DNA of 60,492 nucleotides from JBFJVZ01 sp041623895 (lineage in GTDB: Bacteria; Planctomycetota; Planctomycetia; Pirellulales; Pirellulaceae), in contig JBFJVZ010000001.1 in NCBI GenBank assembly GCA_041623895.1, positions 1 through 60,492 of the forward strand, in the 5' to 3' direction. The notes under the pieces are model-generated. The model was not told where the DNA came from. It saw only the letters and a list, made by a program, of their open reading frames with translations, and ran no database searches. Both the position numbers and the translations under genes were made by a program. Shown piece after piece: positions 1 to 8,006 of this stretch (the stretch's first letter is position 1; the number at the start of each line of letters is the position of its first letter).

Positions 1-1380
1 ACGCTCACCGACGCGGGCGAGAGCGTGATTCTGGTCCGCAAAGAGACCAGCCCCGAAGATGTCGACGGCATGAATGCGGCGGCCGGCATTCTGACCAGCA
101 CGGGCGGAATGACCAGTCACGCTGCCGTGGTTGCCCGCGGCTGGGGCAAATGTTGTGTGGCTGGTGCTGGCGAAGTTGACATCGATGCCAAGGCGAAAAA
201 GATCAAAGTCGACGGCCGCAGCTTTGGGGTCAAAGATACCATCAGCCTGGATGGCACGACCGGCGAAGTAATGGCGGGTGAAGTCGAAACGCAAGAACCG
301 AAACTCTCCGGTGACTTTGCCAAATTGATGAAGTGGTCCGACGAGTACCGCACGCTGGCGGTTCGCACCAATGCCGACTCTCCGGCCGACAGCAAACGTG
401 CGCGTGACTTCGGTGCGCAAGGCATCGGGCTGTGCCGCACCGAACACATGTTCTTTGAGCCGGAACGCATCATCCACATGCGAGCGATGATTTTGTCGGA
501 GACCGAAAAAGATCGCCGGGCCGCGCTGAAAAAACTTTTGCCGTACCAGCGAAAGGACTTTGAGGGAATCTTTAAAGCGATGAACGGCCTGCCCGTCACC
601 ATTCGCTTGCTGGATCCCCCGCTGCATGAATTCCTGCCGCACGATGCTGCAGCTCAGAAAGACGTTGCCAAGGAACTGGGGGTCAAGCCGGCGGAGATTG
701 CCAAGCGCGGACAAGCGTTGCACGAATCCAATCCCATGCTCGGTCACCGAGGCTGCCGGTTGAGTGTGACCTATCCAGAGATCCTGGAAATGCAGGTGCG
801 GGCAATCGTCGAAGCATCCATCAACTGCGCCAAGAAAAAGATCAAAGCTCAGCCCGAGATCATGATTCCCTTGGTTGGCACGGCCGCCGAACTGGAGTTG
901 CTTCGTGAGAAGGTTGTCAACACGATCGACGAGACGAAAACGGCCAAGAAATTTACCGGCAAGTTGGATATTTTGATCGGCACAATGATCGAGATTCCGC
1001 GTGCGGCACTGACGGCGGATGAAGTCGCCAAACACGCCGATTTCTTCAGCTTCGGCACCAATGACTTAACGCAGATGACATTTGGTTACAGCCGCGATGA
1101 TGTCAATACGTTCCTGCCGGACTATTTGTCTGAAGATATCTTGCACGTCGACCCGTTTCAGTCGCTGGACACCTCCGGCGTCGGGCAATTAGTGGAAATG
1201 GGCGTAATCAAAGGTCGCAGCACCAAACCGAATTTAAAGGTTGGCATCTGCGGCGAGCACGGTGGCGATCCAGCGTCGATCGAGTTTTGTAACAAGGTCG
1301 GCTTGGACTATGTCAGCTGCAGTCCGTTCCGAGTGCCCATCGCAATCCTGTCCGCGGCGCAAGCGGCGCTTCGAAAGTAA
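1..1380 (+). CDS. ppdK: Pyruvate, phosphate dikinase, C-terminal part (5' end outside window)
   Basis: The reading frame is open from base 1, so about 459 C-terminal residues of a protein that is usually near 880-900 residues are present. PPDK interconverts pyruvate, ATP and Pi with PEP, AMP and PPi in the cytoplasm. The fragment starts in the swivelling phosphohistidine domain: the motif GGMTSHAAVVARGWG carries the catalytic His (codon 118-120). The PEP/pyruvate TIM barrel follows, with GTMIEIPRAA, FGTNDLTQMTFGYSRDD and the C-terminal CGEHGGDP loop that holds the catalytic Cys. These motifs are family signatures and all are intact. The ATP-grasp half lies upstream of the window. A small TPR gene begins 20 bases downstream and may be co-transcribed. 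Confidence 0.96.
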   Translation, partial: TLTDAGESVILVRKETSPEDVDGMNAAAGILTSTGGMTSHAAVVARGWGKCCVAGAGEVDIDAKAKKIKVDGRSFGVKDTISLDGTTGEVMAGEVETQEPKLSGDFAKLMKWSDEYRTLAVRTNADSPADSKRARDFGAQGIGLCRTEHMFFEPERIIHMRAMILSETEKDRRAALKKLLPYQRKDFEGIFKAMNGLPVTIRLLDPPLHEFLPHDAAAQKDVAKELGVKPAEIAKRGQALHESNPMLGHRGCRLSVTYPEILEMQVRAIVEASINCAKKKIKAQPEIMIPLVGTAAELELLREKVVNTIDETKTAKKFTGKLDILIGTMIEIPRAALTADEVAKHADFFSFGTNDLTQMTFGYSRDDVNTFLPDYLSEDILHVDPFQSLDTSGVGQLVEMGVIKGRSTKPNLKVGICGEHGGDPASIEFCNKVGLDYVSCSPFRVPIAILSAAQAALRK

Positions 1381-1399
1381 CTCACATCAGGCAAACCAC

Positions 1400-1741
1400 A
1401 TGACCGATATCCACGCCAAGTACAACGAAGTCGAGAAATGCATCGATGACGAAAAGTTTGAAGAGGCGATCGCAGGTTTGACCGAGATCGTCGCCGAGGA
1501 TGATTCATTCGTGCTCGCTCACTTGGCGCTCGCTCGCGTTTATACCAAGACGGGTCAACACGAACTGGCGATCAGGCATGGCGAAAAAGCATGTGAATTA
1601 GAGCCGGAAGATCCCTTCAATTTCACCGCCATGAGCGTGACGTATCAGCGTGCCTGGGCCGGTACGCAAGATCAGCAGTTCATCGCCAAGGCCGAGGAGG
1701 CGATGGCAAAAGCCCAAATGCTGCAAGCCCAAAGTGGGTAG
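1400..1741 (+). CDS. Small tetratricopeptide-repeat protein
   Basis: The product has 113 residues with no signal peptide or membrane segment. Its middle part shows TPR spacing: residues from about 12 to 80 form helix pairs with typical A/L/Y/P positions (FEEAIAGLTEIV, LAHLALARVYTKTGQHELAI, EKACELEPEDP). The start chosen is the ATG 19 bases after the ppdK stop; longer readings in this frame overlap ppdK and are not credible. The close spacing suggests co-transcription with ppdK. TPR proteins mediate protein contacts; the partner is unknown. Identification as TPR is fairly sure, function is not. Confidence 0.82.
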   Translation: MTDIHAKYNEVEKCIDDEKFEEAIAGLTEIVAEDDSFVLAHLALARVYTKTGQHELAIRHGEKACELEPEDPFNFTAMSVTYQRAWAGTQDQQFIAKAEEAMAKAQMLQAQSG

Positions 1742-1949
1742 ACCGTGCGGATTTCTCGAAAATAAAAGCCTCGGCCGCCTGCCAGCACCGACGCCGCAGA
1801 TTGATTTCCCCAGTGTCTTACCGACTTTTACCCACCCGTTACACAGCTTGACCTTGCCGGTGACAGACGCCACCGGCTACTTCTGTAAACTTCCTGCATG
1901 CTGCGGCTCCTGTTTGCGGCTGGAAATACAACTTCAAAGGAATATTTGC

Positions 1950-2981
1950 ATGGCGACCGTAATCGAATCAATGACTGAGAGTCCTTCTGAGGATGCTGCT
2001 GCCGAGCTGGATGCTATTAGCGAGAAAGTCGGTTCGTCCGTGGACGCCAATGATAAGTCAACTGATGATGACGGTTCGGCTCAGGGCCGCCGGCGATGGG
2101 ACAACGTCAGCTGGTGGTCCTTGGGATGGCTGGGACTTGCCCACGTTGTCGTGATCACGGCAGCCTATGCAACATTCTCATGGACCGGATTGGCAGTCAT
2201 GTTTGCCTTGCACTGGTTTACGGGCAGCCTGGGGATTTGCCTTGGCTATCATCGTTTGTTGACGCATTCCGGCATGAAGACTCACAAGTGGTTGCGTTAC
2301 ACGTTCGCGACCATCGGCTCGTTGGCGGGCGAGGGCTCACCGCTTGACTGGGTCGCCGACCATCGCAAGCACCATGCGCTCAGCGACCAGGAAGGTGATC
2401 CGCATTCGCCGCATGACGGTAGTTGGTGGAGTCACATGCTTTGGCTGGCATTCCACACTCATGACGGCGACCGCAAGGCTTACCTGAAGCGATGGGTGCC
2501 GGACCTGTATAAAGACCGCGGGATCCGCATCTTGGACATGTTGTTTTTGCCGATGCACATCGTCTCGGGACTCGCACTCTTTGGAATCGGATACTGGATT
2601 GGCGGCGCGTCGTTTGGGTCGTCGCTGCTGGTGTGGGGACTGTTTGTCCGCTTAGTTGCCGTGCTGCACGCGACTTGGATGGTCAACAGTGCATCGCACA
2701 TGTGGGGCTACAAGAACTATGAAACGACTGACGATAGCCGAAACAATTGGCTCGTCGCAATCGTTGCTTATGGCGAAGGGTGGCACAACAATCACCACGC
2801 GTATCCGCGGATGGCAAAGCACGGTCACAAGTGGTGGGAGTTTGATATGACGTGGCAAGTCATCCGATTGTTAAAGGCCTGCGGTTTGTTCTGGGACGTC
2901 GTCGATTATCGCAATGCGGCGGAAAAGATGGCTCGCATGCAGCAGTCGGTCGAAGAGGACACAATCTCCAAGGCTGCCTAG
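1950..2981 (+). CDS. Acyl-CoA/acyl-lipid delta-9-type fatty acid desaturase
   Basis: This 343-residue integral membrane di-iron enzyme introduces a double bond into acyl chains. All three histidine boxes are present: HRLLTH at residues 101-106, HRKHH at 138-142 and HNNHH at 279-283. Hydrophobic stretches near residues 57-75, 80-98, 197-218 and 222-240 fit the four-helix membrane core. The first 48 residues are acidic and Ser-rich, longer than in many homologues. The start ATG is preceded by AAAGGA at a spacing of about eight bases, one of the few clear Shine-Dalgarno sequences here. A palindromic repeat begins eight bases after the stop and may act as terminator. The positional specificity of desaturation cannot be read from sequence. 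Confidence 0.93.
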   Translation: MATVIESMTESPSEDAAAELDAISEKVGSSVDANDKSTDDDGSAQGRRRWDNVSWWSLGWLGLAHVVVITAAYATFSWTGLAVMFALHWFTGSLGICLGYHRLLTHSGMKTHKWLRYTFATIGSLAGEGSPLDWVADHRKHHALSDQEGDPHSPHDGSWWSHMLWLAFHTHDGDRKAYLKRWVPDLYKDRGIRILDMLFLPMHIVSGLALFGIGYWIGGASFGSSLLVWGLFVRLVAVLHATWMVNSASHMWGYKNYETTDDSRNNWLVAIVAYGEGWHNNHHAYPRMAKHGHKWWEFDMTWQVIRLLKACGLFWDVVDYRNAAEKMARMQQSVEEDTISKAA

Positions 2982-2989
2982 TCGTGCTG

Positions 2990-3114
2990 CCACGTTGAAC
3001 TTGTGGGTAACGAGCGAAAAGTGGTCAGACCCCAATTGCCGCCAGCGGCCCGAAGGGTGCTTTGCGCGATTGGGGTCTGACCCCTTTTCGCGGCACACAA
3101 CAACTGACTCGAAG
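2990..3114. repeat. 125-bp palindromic REP-like element, copy A1
   Basis: A long inverted repeat: GAAAAGTGGTCAGACCCCAA on the left pairs with TTGGGGTCTGACCCCTTTTC on the right. A second full copy lies in opposite orientation at 55404-55528 and differs at only about six positions, and a truncated copy lies at 15110-15146. The boundaries are where the two full copies stop matching. It starts eight bases after the desaturase stop, so transcription would form a strong hairpin. Confidence 0.85.
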
Positions 3115-3165
3115 CAGCAATTAGTCTAGCCTGTGGTTGGCGTGCAATATGCATGATACCGAGCA

Positions 3166-4074
3166 ATGAACACGCCACGCTTTTATTCGCTGCACGCGGT
3201 TTCCGTCTTGGACGTAAGCGGTGCCGATGCGAGCAAGATCGTAAATAACTTAACGACGAACGAAATCAATTCGCTCGAGAGGCCGGCCGGCCGGGAAACG
3301 TTTTTTACCGATCTCAAAGGAAAGATCGTCGGGCACGTTTGCGTTTTTCGTTTCAATGGAAGCCTCCGTCTGATCGGAGCCGCCGGACAATCAGAGCGGA
3401 TTGCAGCGCACCTGGATCGATACACGATCGTCGAAGATGCGCAGGTGACGATTCGTGATGACGAGTTTTCGGTTGTGGTCGTGCCGCCCGAGGCCGTCCA
3501 GCTGTCTATTTCGGGGTTCAAGCTTAAGGACTGCTTGCAACTCGTCGATATTCCGGATTTGGACGCGACTGGATTCGGAGTTGATTGGTTAGGACCAGGC
3601 ACGGTGACGCTGCTGTCGAGCATTGACCATGCGGAAACTGTTAGCGGTCGGCTTGCCGAGCGTTCACTTAGCCAGGCGGGGGAAACAGCCTTTCACGTAA
3701 CTCGGACGATCGCCGGATTTCCCTGGTTCGGAGTCGACTTTAGCGAATCGAATCTGCCTCAAGAAGTTGACCGAAACAAGCAAGCGATCTCCTTCACCAA
3801 AGGCTGTTATCTGGGTCAGGAAACCGTGGCCAGACTGGATGCGATGGGACAGGTTCAGAAAAAGCTAGTCCGCTGGAAGCTTAGCGGGGCGATTCCGCAG
3901 CCCAACGTCGAAGTCGTTTCCGGCGAGAAAACCGTAGGCCGTTTGACCAGCATTGCAACAACGGCAGAGAATGAGGCGCTGGCAATTGGCATCGCTCGTC
4001 GCAGCCACTTTGATCCCGGTTCGGTCGCAACCGGCACGGCAGCCGGCGGCGGATTTACCGCGACCGTATGCTAG
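3166..4074 (+). CDS. ygfZ: YgfZ/GcvT-family folate-binding protein (tRNA modification/Fe-S maintenance type)
   Basis: The 302-residue protein matches the GcvT-fold YgfZ/Caf17 family, which binds tetrahydrofolate and supports Fe-S enzymes. The family signature K-G-C-Y-x-G-Q-E is seen near residue 211 (KGCYLGQETVARL), including the conserved Cys. The N-terminal part (LDVSGADASKIVNNLTTNEI) corresponds to the YgfZ start with the residues that contact the folate. There is no signal peptide, so it should be cytoplasmic. The ATG at 3166 gives the normal family length. No Shine-Dalgarno is apparent. It is flanked on both sides by palindromic repeats and has no obvious operon partner. A true aminomethyltransferase (GcvT) role is unlikely because of the KGCYxGQE signature. 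Confidence 0.9.
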   Translation: MNTPRFYSLHAVSVLDVSGADASKIVNNLTTNEINSLERPAGRETFFTDLKGKIVGHVCVFRFNGSLRLIGAAGQSERIAAHLDRYTIVEDAQVTIRDDEFSVVVVPPEAVQLSISGFKLKDCLQLVDIPDLDATGFGVDWLGPGTVTLLSSIDHAETVSGRLAERSLSQAGETAFHVTRTIAGFPWFGVDFSESNLPQEVDRNKQAISFTKGCYLGQETVARLDAMGQVQKKLVRWKLSGAIPQPNVEVVSGEKTVGRLTSIATTAENEALAIGIARRSHFDPGSVATGTAAGGGFTATVC

Positions 4075-4094
4075 GATCAGATGCGTCAATCGTA

Positions 4095-4165
4095 GGGAAT
4101 AAGGGTCAGACAGCAAAAGCCGGAACGGCCCCTTTGCACTCTTGGTGTCTGACCCCTTTTTCCCC
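4095..4165. repeat. Palindromic REP-like element, family B copy 1
   Basis: Inverted arms GGGTCAGACAGCAAAAG and CTTGGTGTCTGACCCC surround a core similar to that of the 125-bp element. A second copy is at 17666-17744; this copy lacks about nine core bases that the second one has. It begins 20 bases after the ygfZ stop and ends in CTTTTT, so it could work as a terminator. Confidence 0.75.
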
Positions 4166-4291
4166 GCTTGACCCCTGGCCCCTCCTGATCCCAGAGGCAC
4201 GGGAAATCGGAAATCCTCCGAGATCCGCCACACAGATACCTGAGCCGGGATCCTCGTTCCATTGTTCGACGAATTCAGTCATCATTTTCTT

Positions 4292-4912
4292 ATGCCAGAT
4301 TCCAGCGACGAACTCGCCGAGTTGCTAGATAAGGTCCGCGACGGAGACGAAGCGGCAACGTCGGTGCTGTGGGAGAAGTATTTCCAGCGTTTAGTCCGAA
4401 TCGCTGCCAAACGTTTGCCGGCCAACTTGCGACGTGCCGGTGACGAAGAAGATATCGCATTATCGGCATTTCACAGCTTCATCGCCGGGGTGCGCCGGGA
4501 TCAGTTTCCGGATCTGAGCGGTCACGAGAATCTGTGGGGATTGCTGATCACGCTGACCGGTCGAAAGGTACATGCCCACTTGCGACATCAGACTCGGCAA
4601 AAACGTGGCGGCGGCAAGATTCGCGGTGAATCGGTGTTCATCGACACCAGCGGTGACCAGCGGGCGGGCGGAATCGGAGGCGTTACCGGAGATGCGGCGG
4701 CCGCGGATGTGCATGCAGAATTAGCTGAGGCATGTAATGTGTTATTGGATCAGCTACCGGATGAACAACTGCGGCAAATTGCGGTGATGCGGATGGATGG
4801 CTACCTGGTCGATGAAATCGCCGAGCGACTGCAGATCAGCAAACGAGCGGTTGAACGTCGCCTTCAATTGATTCGCCGGCTTTGGAGTGAAGAAGCTGAG
4901 CACGAGGGTTAG
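4292..4912 (+). CDS. ECF-type RNA polymerase sigma factor, planctomycete kind
   Basis: The 206-residue protein has a sigma-70 region 2 at its N-terminus (residues about 8-100, including DEEDIALSAFHSF) and a region 4 helix-turn-helix at the C-terminus (residues about 152-200: LPDEQLRQIAVMRMDGYLVDEI followed by RLQISKRAVERRL). The linker is Gly/Ala-rich. It would direct RNA polymerase to a specific regulon. The ATG at 4292 is chosen over a TTG ten codons upstream because family members begin near this point. The neighbour 58 bases downstream is a receptor-type Ser/Thr kinase; such ECF-kinase pairs are known in planctomycetes and suggest control by phosphorylation. No anti-sigma factor is visible. 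Confidence 0.9.
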   Translation: MPDSSDELAELLDKVRDGDEAATSVLWEKYFQRLVRIAAKRLPANLRRAGDEEDIALSAFHSFIAGVRRDQFPDLSGHENLWGLLITLTGRKVHAHLRHQTRQKRGGGKIRGESVFIDTSGDQRAGGIGGVTGDAAAADVHAELAEACNVLLDQLPDEQLRQIAVMRMDGYLVDEIAERLQISKRAVERRLQLIRRLWSEEAEHEG

Positions 4913-4970
4913 CGCACACGGTAACGAGATCTCGATATGATGGCGGCTGCGGTTCCTAATTGAGCATTTT

Positions 4971-7667
4971 ATGGCAATGAACCTGAATGATCTGTCCGCC
5001 CGCGAATTGGCTCGCCTCGATTCAATCTGCCTGGATTTCGAGCGTCGCCTGCGTGCCGGTAAAGAGGTCTCGATTGAGCAGATTGTTCGTGAGCACGGGG
5101 GTCCCCAGGCGGATCTGCTGCGTCGTGAGCTGATCGCGATCCAAACGGAGATTGAACAGTCCGAGGCGCAGCGGCATGCCCCGCTGCCGTTTGCTGCAGC
5201 GTCCGTGCCAACGCCTGACAATAGCGACGATGAGGTGATGACACAGGTGATCGATCAGACCGCCCCGGGCGGGCAGGACATCTCAATCGGTCCGTATCGG
5301 ATCACAGGCAGACTTGGACATGGTGGGATGGGGATTGTCTATGACGCGATCGACACGCGTCTGGGCCGCAAAGTCGCCATTAAGATGCTCAACCTGGTCG
5401 GTCCCAAGCGGCAGGAACTAACCGACCGCTTCGAACACGAAGCCAGGGCAGTGGCCGCATTGACGCATCCAAATATTGTGGAGTTGTTCGATGTTGGTGT
5501 TGAAAAGGGAATTCCTTATGCGGTGATGGAGTACCTGCAAGGCGAGACTCTGGCCGAGCGGCTTGATCGTGAAGAAATGTCCGCCGCCGAAGTACGCATC
5601 CTGGGCGCAGAAATCGCCGATGCCCTGTCATTCGCGCATGAAAATGGTGTCATTCATCGAGACTTGAAGCCGCAGAACATCATGTTGCTGGGATCAAGAA
5701 CGGATTCTGCGAGCGTTGATTCTGCGAAATCTGTTTCGCCTGGTGTTTTAGCGGAGGCAAGTTCGAAAGGAATCCGAGTCAAGCTATTTGACTTTGGCCT
5801 TTCCCGCGCCCCGCGGGAGACCGGCCATGAAGATGCCGATACAACCAAAGCCGGAATGATTTTGGGCACACCCGGTTATATGGCTCCGGAGCAGGCGCGC
5901 GGTGAATCTGCCACCTTGGCGGCCGATGTATTCAGTCTGGGTTGCGTCTTATACGAAGCTTTTTATTGCCAAAAAGCGATCCAGGGGCCGACCCTGGCCG
6001 ACCGATTGGCGGCCACGCTGGGTGACACGCCGCGACCGGACCCAATACGGCGACTCGAAGATGTTTCACTCGCGAACTTGATTCAGCGTTGCCTGGCCAA
6101 GGAGCCCACGCACCGTCCCAGTTCCAGTGAAGTCGCGATGCTGCTGCGTCAGCAGTCGCCCGGGGATGTTGTCCGCCCTGATGCAGGGCCGAGATCCGAT
6201 AGCATCGCGCGGCGAAGATTCTTGATGTCGGTCGGCGGCGGCTTGTGCGGAGCGATTGTCGGGGTCTTGCTGACGCAACATCGCTCCCATCGACTAAAGG
6301 ACATTCGTTCTATCGCCGTTTTGTCAATCGAAGACTTAACTGCCAGTCCGCAACAGAAAAGAATGCCCGGCGACGGGCAACCGGTGGGCGTTCGAGACCT
6401 GGATCGCGGTCAGCAGATTGCCATCGCTCTGGTGAACGAGTTATCGCGACTGAAGGAATTCGCAGTGCCTCCTTTTCGTCCGCTGGAAGCCAAACTGCCG
6501 CACGAATTCGAGCAACTTGGTAATGAACTGGGAGTCGACGCTTTTTTGACGGGCACGGTGCAAACCACGAAGACCGGCAACAAGGAACATGCGCAGCTGA
6601 ACCTGCAAATTGTCTCGTCGCTGGATGGAAAACAGCTTTGGGGTGACACATTCATTACGGAAGCCAGTGACAGTCTCTTGGCGCAGGGAAAATTTGCTGG
6701 TGACATCGCCAGTACGATCGGTCGTCGCTTGACAACCACCGCCGACCAATCCGCACCACCGCAGGACAGTGCTTACAGTTGCCTGATTGACGGCAAGGCA
6801 CGTGCTGATCCGGACAGTGTCGAAGGACTGAAACGAGCCCTGATGTGCTTCAAGAAAGCAAGTGAATTCGATCCTCGATTTGCGGATCCCGCGGCGGGCA
6901 TCGCCTTGACATCCATCACGCTGGCGGCACAGAGCGACGAGCAAGCGACGGCCGAATACATTCAGCAAGCAAGGTCTGAAGCCGCCAAGGCACTTGCGCT
7001 GAAGCCGGGATCGGTTGAGGCTCGACTGGCAAAAGCGATGTTGGATTGGCAAACGGTGCTGCGTTACAAGGAAGCAGAAGTCGAGTTGCGAGAGCTATCG
7101 ATGGTTGCGGAGGATAACTGGCAGGTCCAACATCAATATGGGCTGCTGCTGTTGACGATTGGTGATCATGCCGGTGCGATTCGGGCACTGCGTGACGCAT
7201 CAAGGTTGAATCCGCACTCGGTGATGGTCAAAGTCGATCGAGCCAGGGCCGACTGGATTACCGGCCGAACCGAACGCGCGATCTCCGACGCGATCCGCCA
7301 TCGCAATCGCTATCAGCGTCATCCTCTGACGCGTGGTCTGTTGATGGATATCTACGAGCAGCGAGAAGAGTGGGGCAAAGCGGCTGCCGAACACGATGAA
7401 TTCGATGTCCCGGCGCCGCTAAGCAAAGAAGCTTATTTTCAGGAACGTGAGCGGCGTCTTGTGGATCTGCCCTATGGTCCATTTGGCGAATTGATGAATC
7501 GAGCCATTCTGCAGTGCCGCCTGGGGCTAATCGATGATACGGCGTTGGCCAATTTATCGGAGTCGCCGGCACCGATGTTCCCATTTCTGCTTGCGGCTCA
7601 CCCGGCGTTTGCCGCCACGCGGTTGTTGCCCCGCGCGAAAGAGAATCTGCCCAATCCATCCGCGTGA
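4971..7667 (+). CDS. Receptor-type Ser/Thr protein kinase with C-terminal TPR region
   Basis: Of its 898 residues, roughly 106-395 form a Hanks-type kinase: Gly loop (LGHGGMGIVYDA), VAIK lysine, HRDLKPQN catalytic loop near 229, DFG near 274 and GYMAPEQ near 302, all intact. A Ser-rich insert of about 30 residues separates the catalytic loop from DFG. A single hydrophobic segment near residues 416-435 follows Arg-Arg-Arg-Phe-Leu and resembles a Tat signal. The part beyond it has a region like the TolB/FlgO-type domain of other bacterial kinases (about 450-590) and TPR-like helices (about 610-830). The kinase faces the cytoplasm and the rest probably the periplasm. It lies just after an ECF sigma gene, its likely partner. 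The start is the first of two nearby in-frame ATGs. Confidence 0.93.
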   Translation: MAMNLNDLSARELARLDSICLDFERRLRAGKEVSIEQIVREHGGPQADLLRRELIAIQTEIEQSEAQRHAPLPFAAASVPTPDNSDDEVMTQVIDQTAPGGQDISIGPYRITGRLGHGGMGIVYDAIDTRLGRKVAIKMLNLVGPKRQELTDRFEHEARAVAALTHPNIVELFDVGVEKGIPYAVMEYLQGETLAERLDREEMSAAEVRILGAEIADALSFAHENGVIHRDLKPQNIMLLGSRTDSASVDSAKSVSPGVLAEASSKGIRVKLFDFGLSRAPRETGHEDADTTKAGMILGTPGYMAPEQARGESATLAADVFSLGCVLYEAFYCQKAIQGPTLADRLAATLGDTPRPDPIRRLEDVSLANLIQRCLAKEPTHRPSSSEVAMLLRQQSPGDVVRPDAGPRSDSIARRRFLMSVGGGLCGAIVGVLLTQHRSHRLKDIRSIAVLSIEDLTASPQQKRMPGDGQPVGVRDLDRGQQIAIALVNELSRLKEFAVPPFRPLEAKLPHEFEQLGNELGVDAFLTGTVQTTKTGNKEHAQLNLQIVSSLDGKQLWGDTFITEASDSLLAQGKFAGDIASTIGRRLTTTADQSAPPQDSAYSCLIDGKARADPDSVEGLKRALMCFKKASEFDPRFADPAAGIALTSITLAAQSDEQATAEYIQQARSEAAKALALKPGSVEARLAKAMLDWQTVLRYKEAEVELRELSMVAEDNWQVQHQYGLLLLTIGDHAGAIRALRDASRLNPHSVMVKVDRARADWITGRTERAISDAIRHRNRYQRHPLTRGLLMDIYEQREEWGKAAAEHDEFDVPAPLSKEAYFQERERRLVDLPYGPFGELMNRAILQCRLGLIDDTALANLSESPAPMFPFLLAAHPAFAATRLLPRAKENLPNPSA

Positions 7668-7721
7668 GCCGGCAGGACGCGGGCGTGAGTTTGGAAAGTG
7701 GTAATCGATGATCAAACCGGT

Positions 7722-8003
7722 TCACCAGGCGATCTGAACTCCATCGCTTCTGCCCAGCGATTCTCGCTTGTCCAACACAATGTCATCGATGTTTTCCTTC
7801 ATGGATGATCGAATTCGAGCGATCAATTCTTTTAAATCTGTGACGTCACCATCAACATCCAGCAAGACGGATCCATCGGGTTCGTTGCGGACAAAGCCGT
7901 TGACCTGCAAGCCAAATGCCCGCGACACACAGGTCGCTCGGAAACCAACACCTTGAACGCGGCCGATAAAACGGACAACGTATCGCTGTTGGGAGGTCGG
8001 CAT
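7722..8003 (-). CDS. acyP: Acylphosphatase
   Basis: The 93-residue cytoplasmic enzyme hydrolyses acyl phosphates. It has the family's phosphate loop with catalytic Arg (GRVQGVGFR, residues 14-22) and the second signature with the catalytic Asn (GFVRNEPDGSV, residues 36-46). Its length is normal. The start ATG lies three bases after the stop codon of the upstream FHA-GAF-phosphatase gene on the same strand, so the two are almost certainly one transcript. The association with a signalling phosphatase is unusual, but whether it is functional is not known. Confidence 0.95.
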   Translation of the reverse strand: MPTSQQRYVVRFIGRVQGVGFRATCVSRAFGLQVNGFVRNEPDGSVLLDVDGDVTDLKELIARIRSSMKENIDDIVLDKRESLGRSDGVQIAW

Positions 8004-8006
8004 CGA

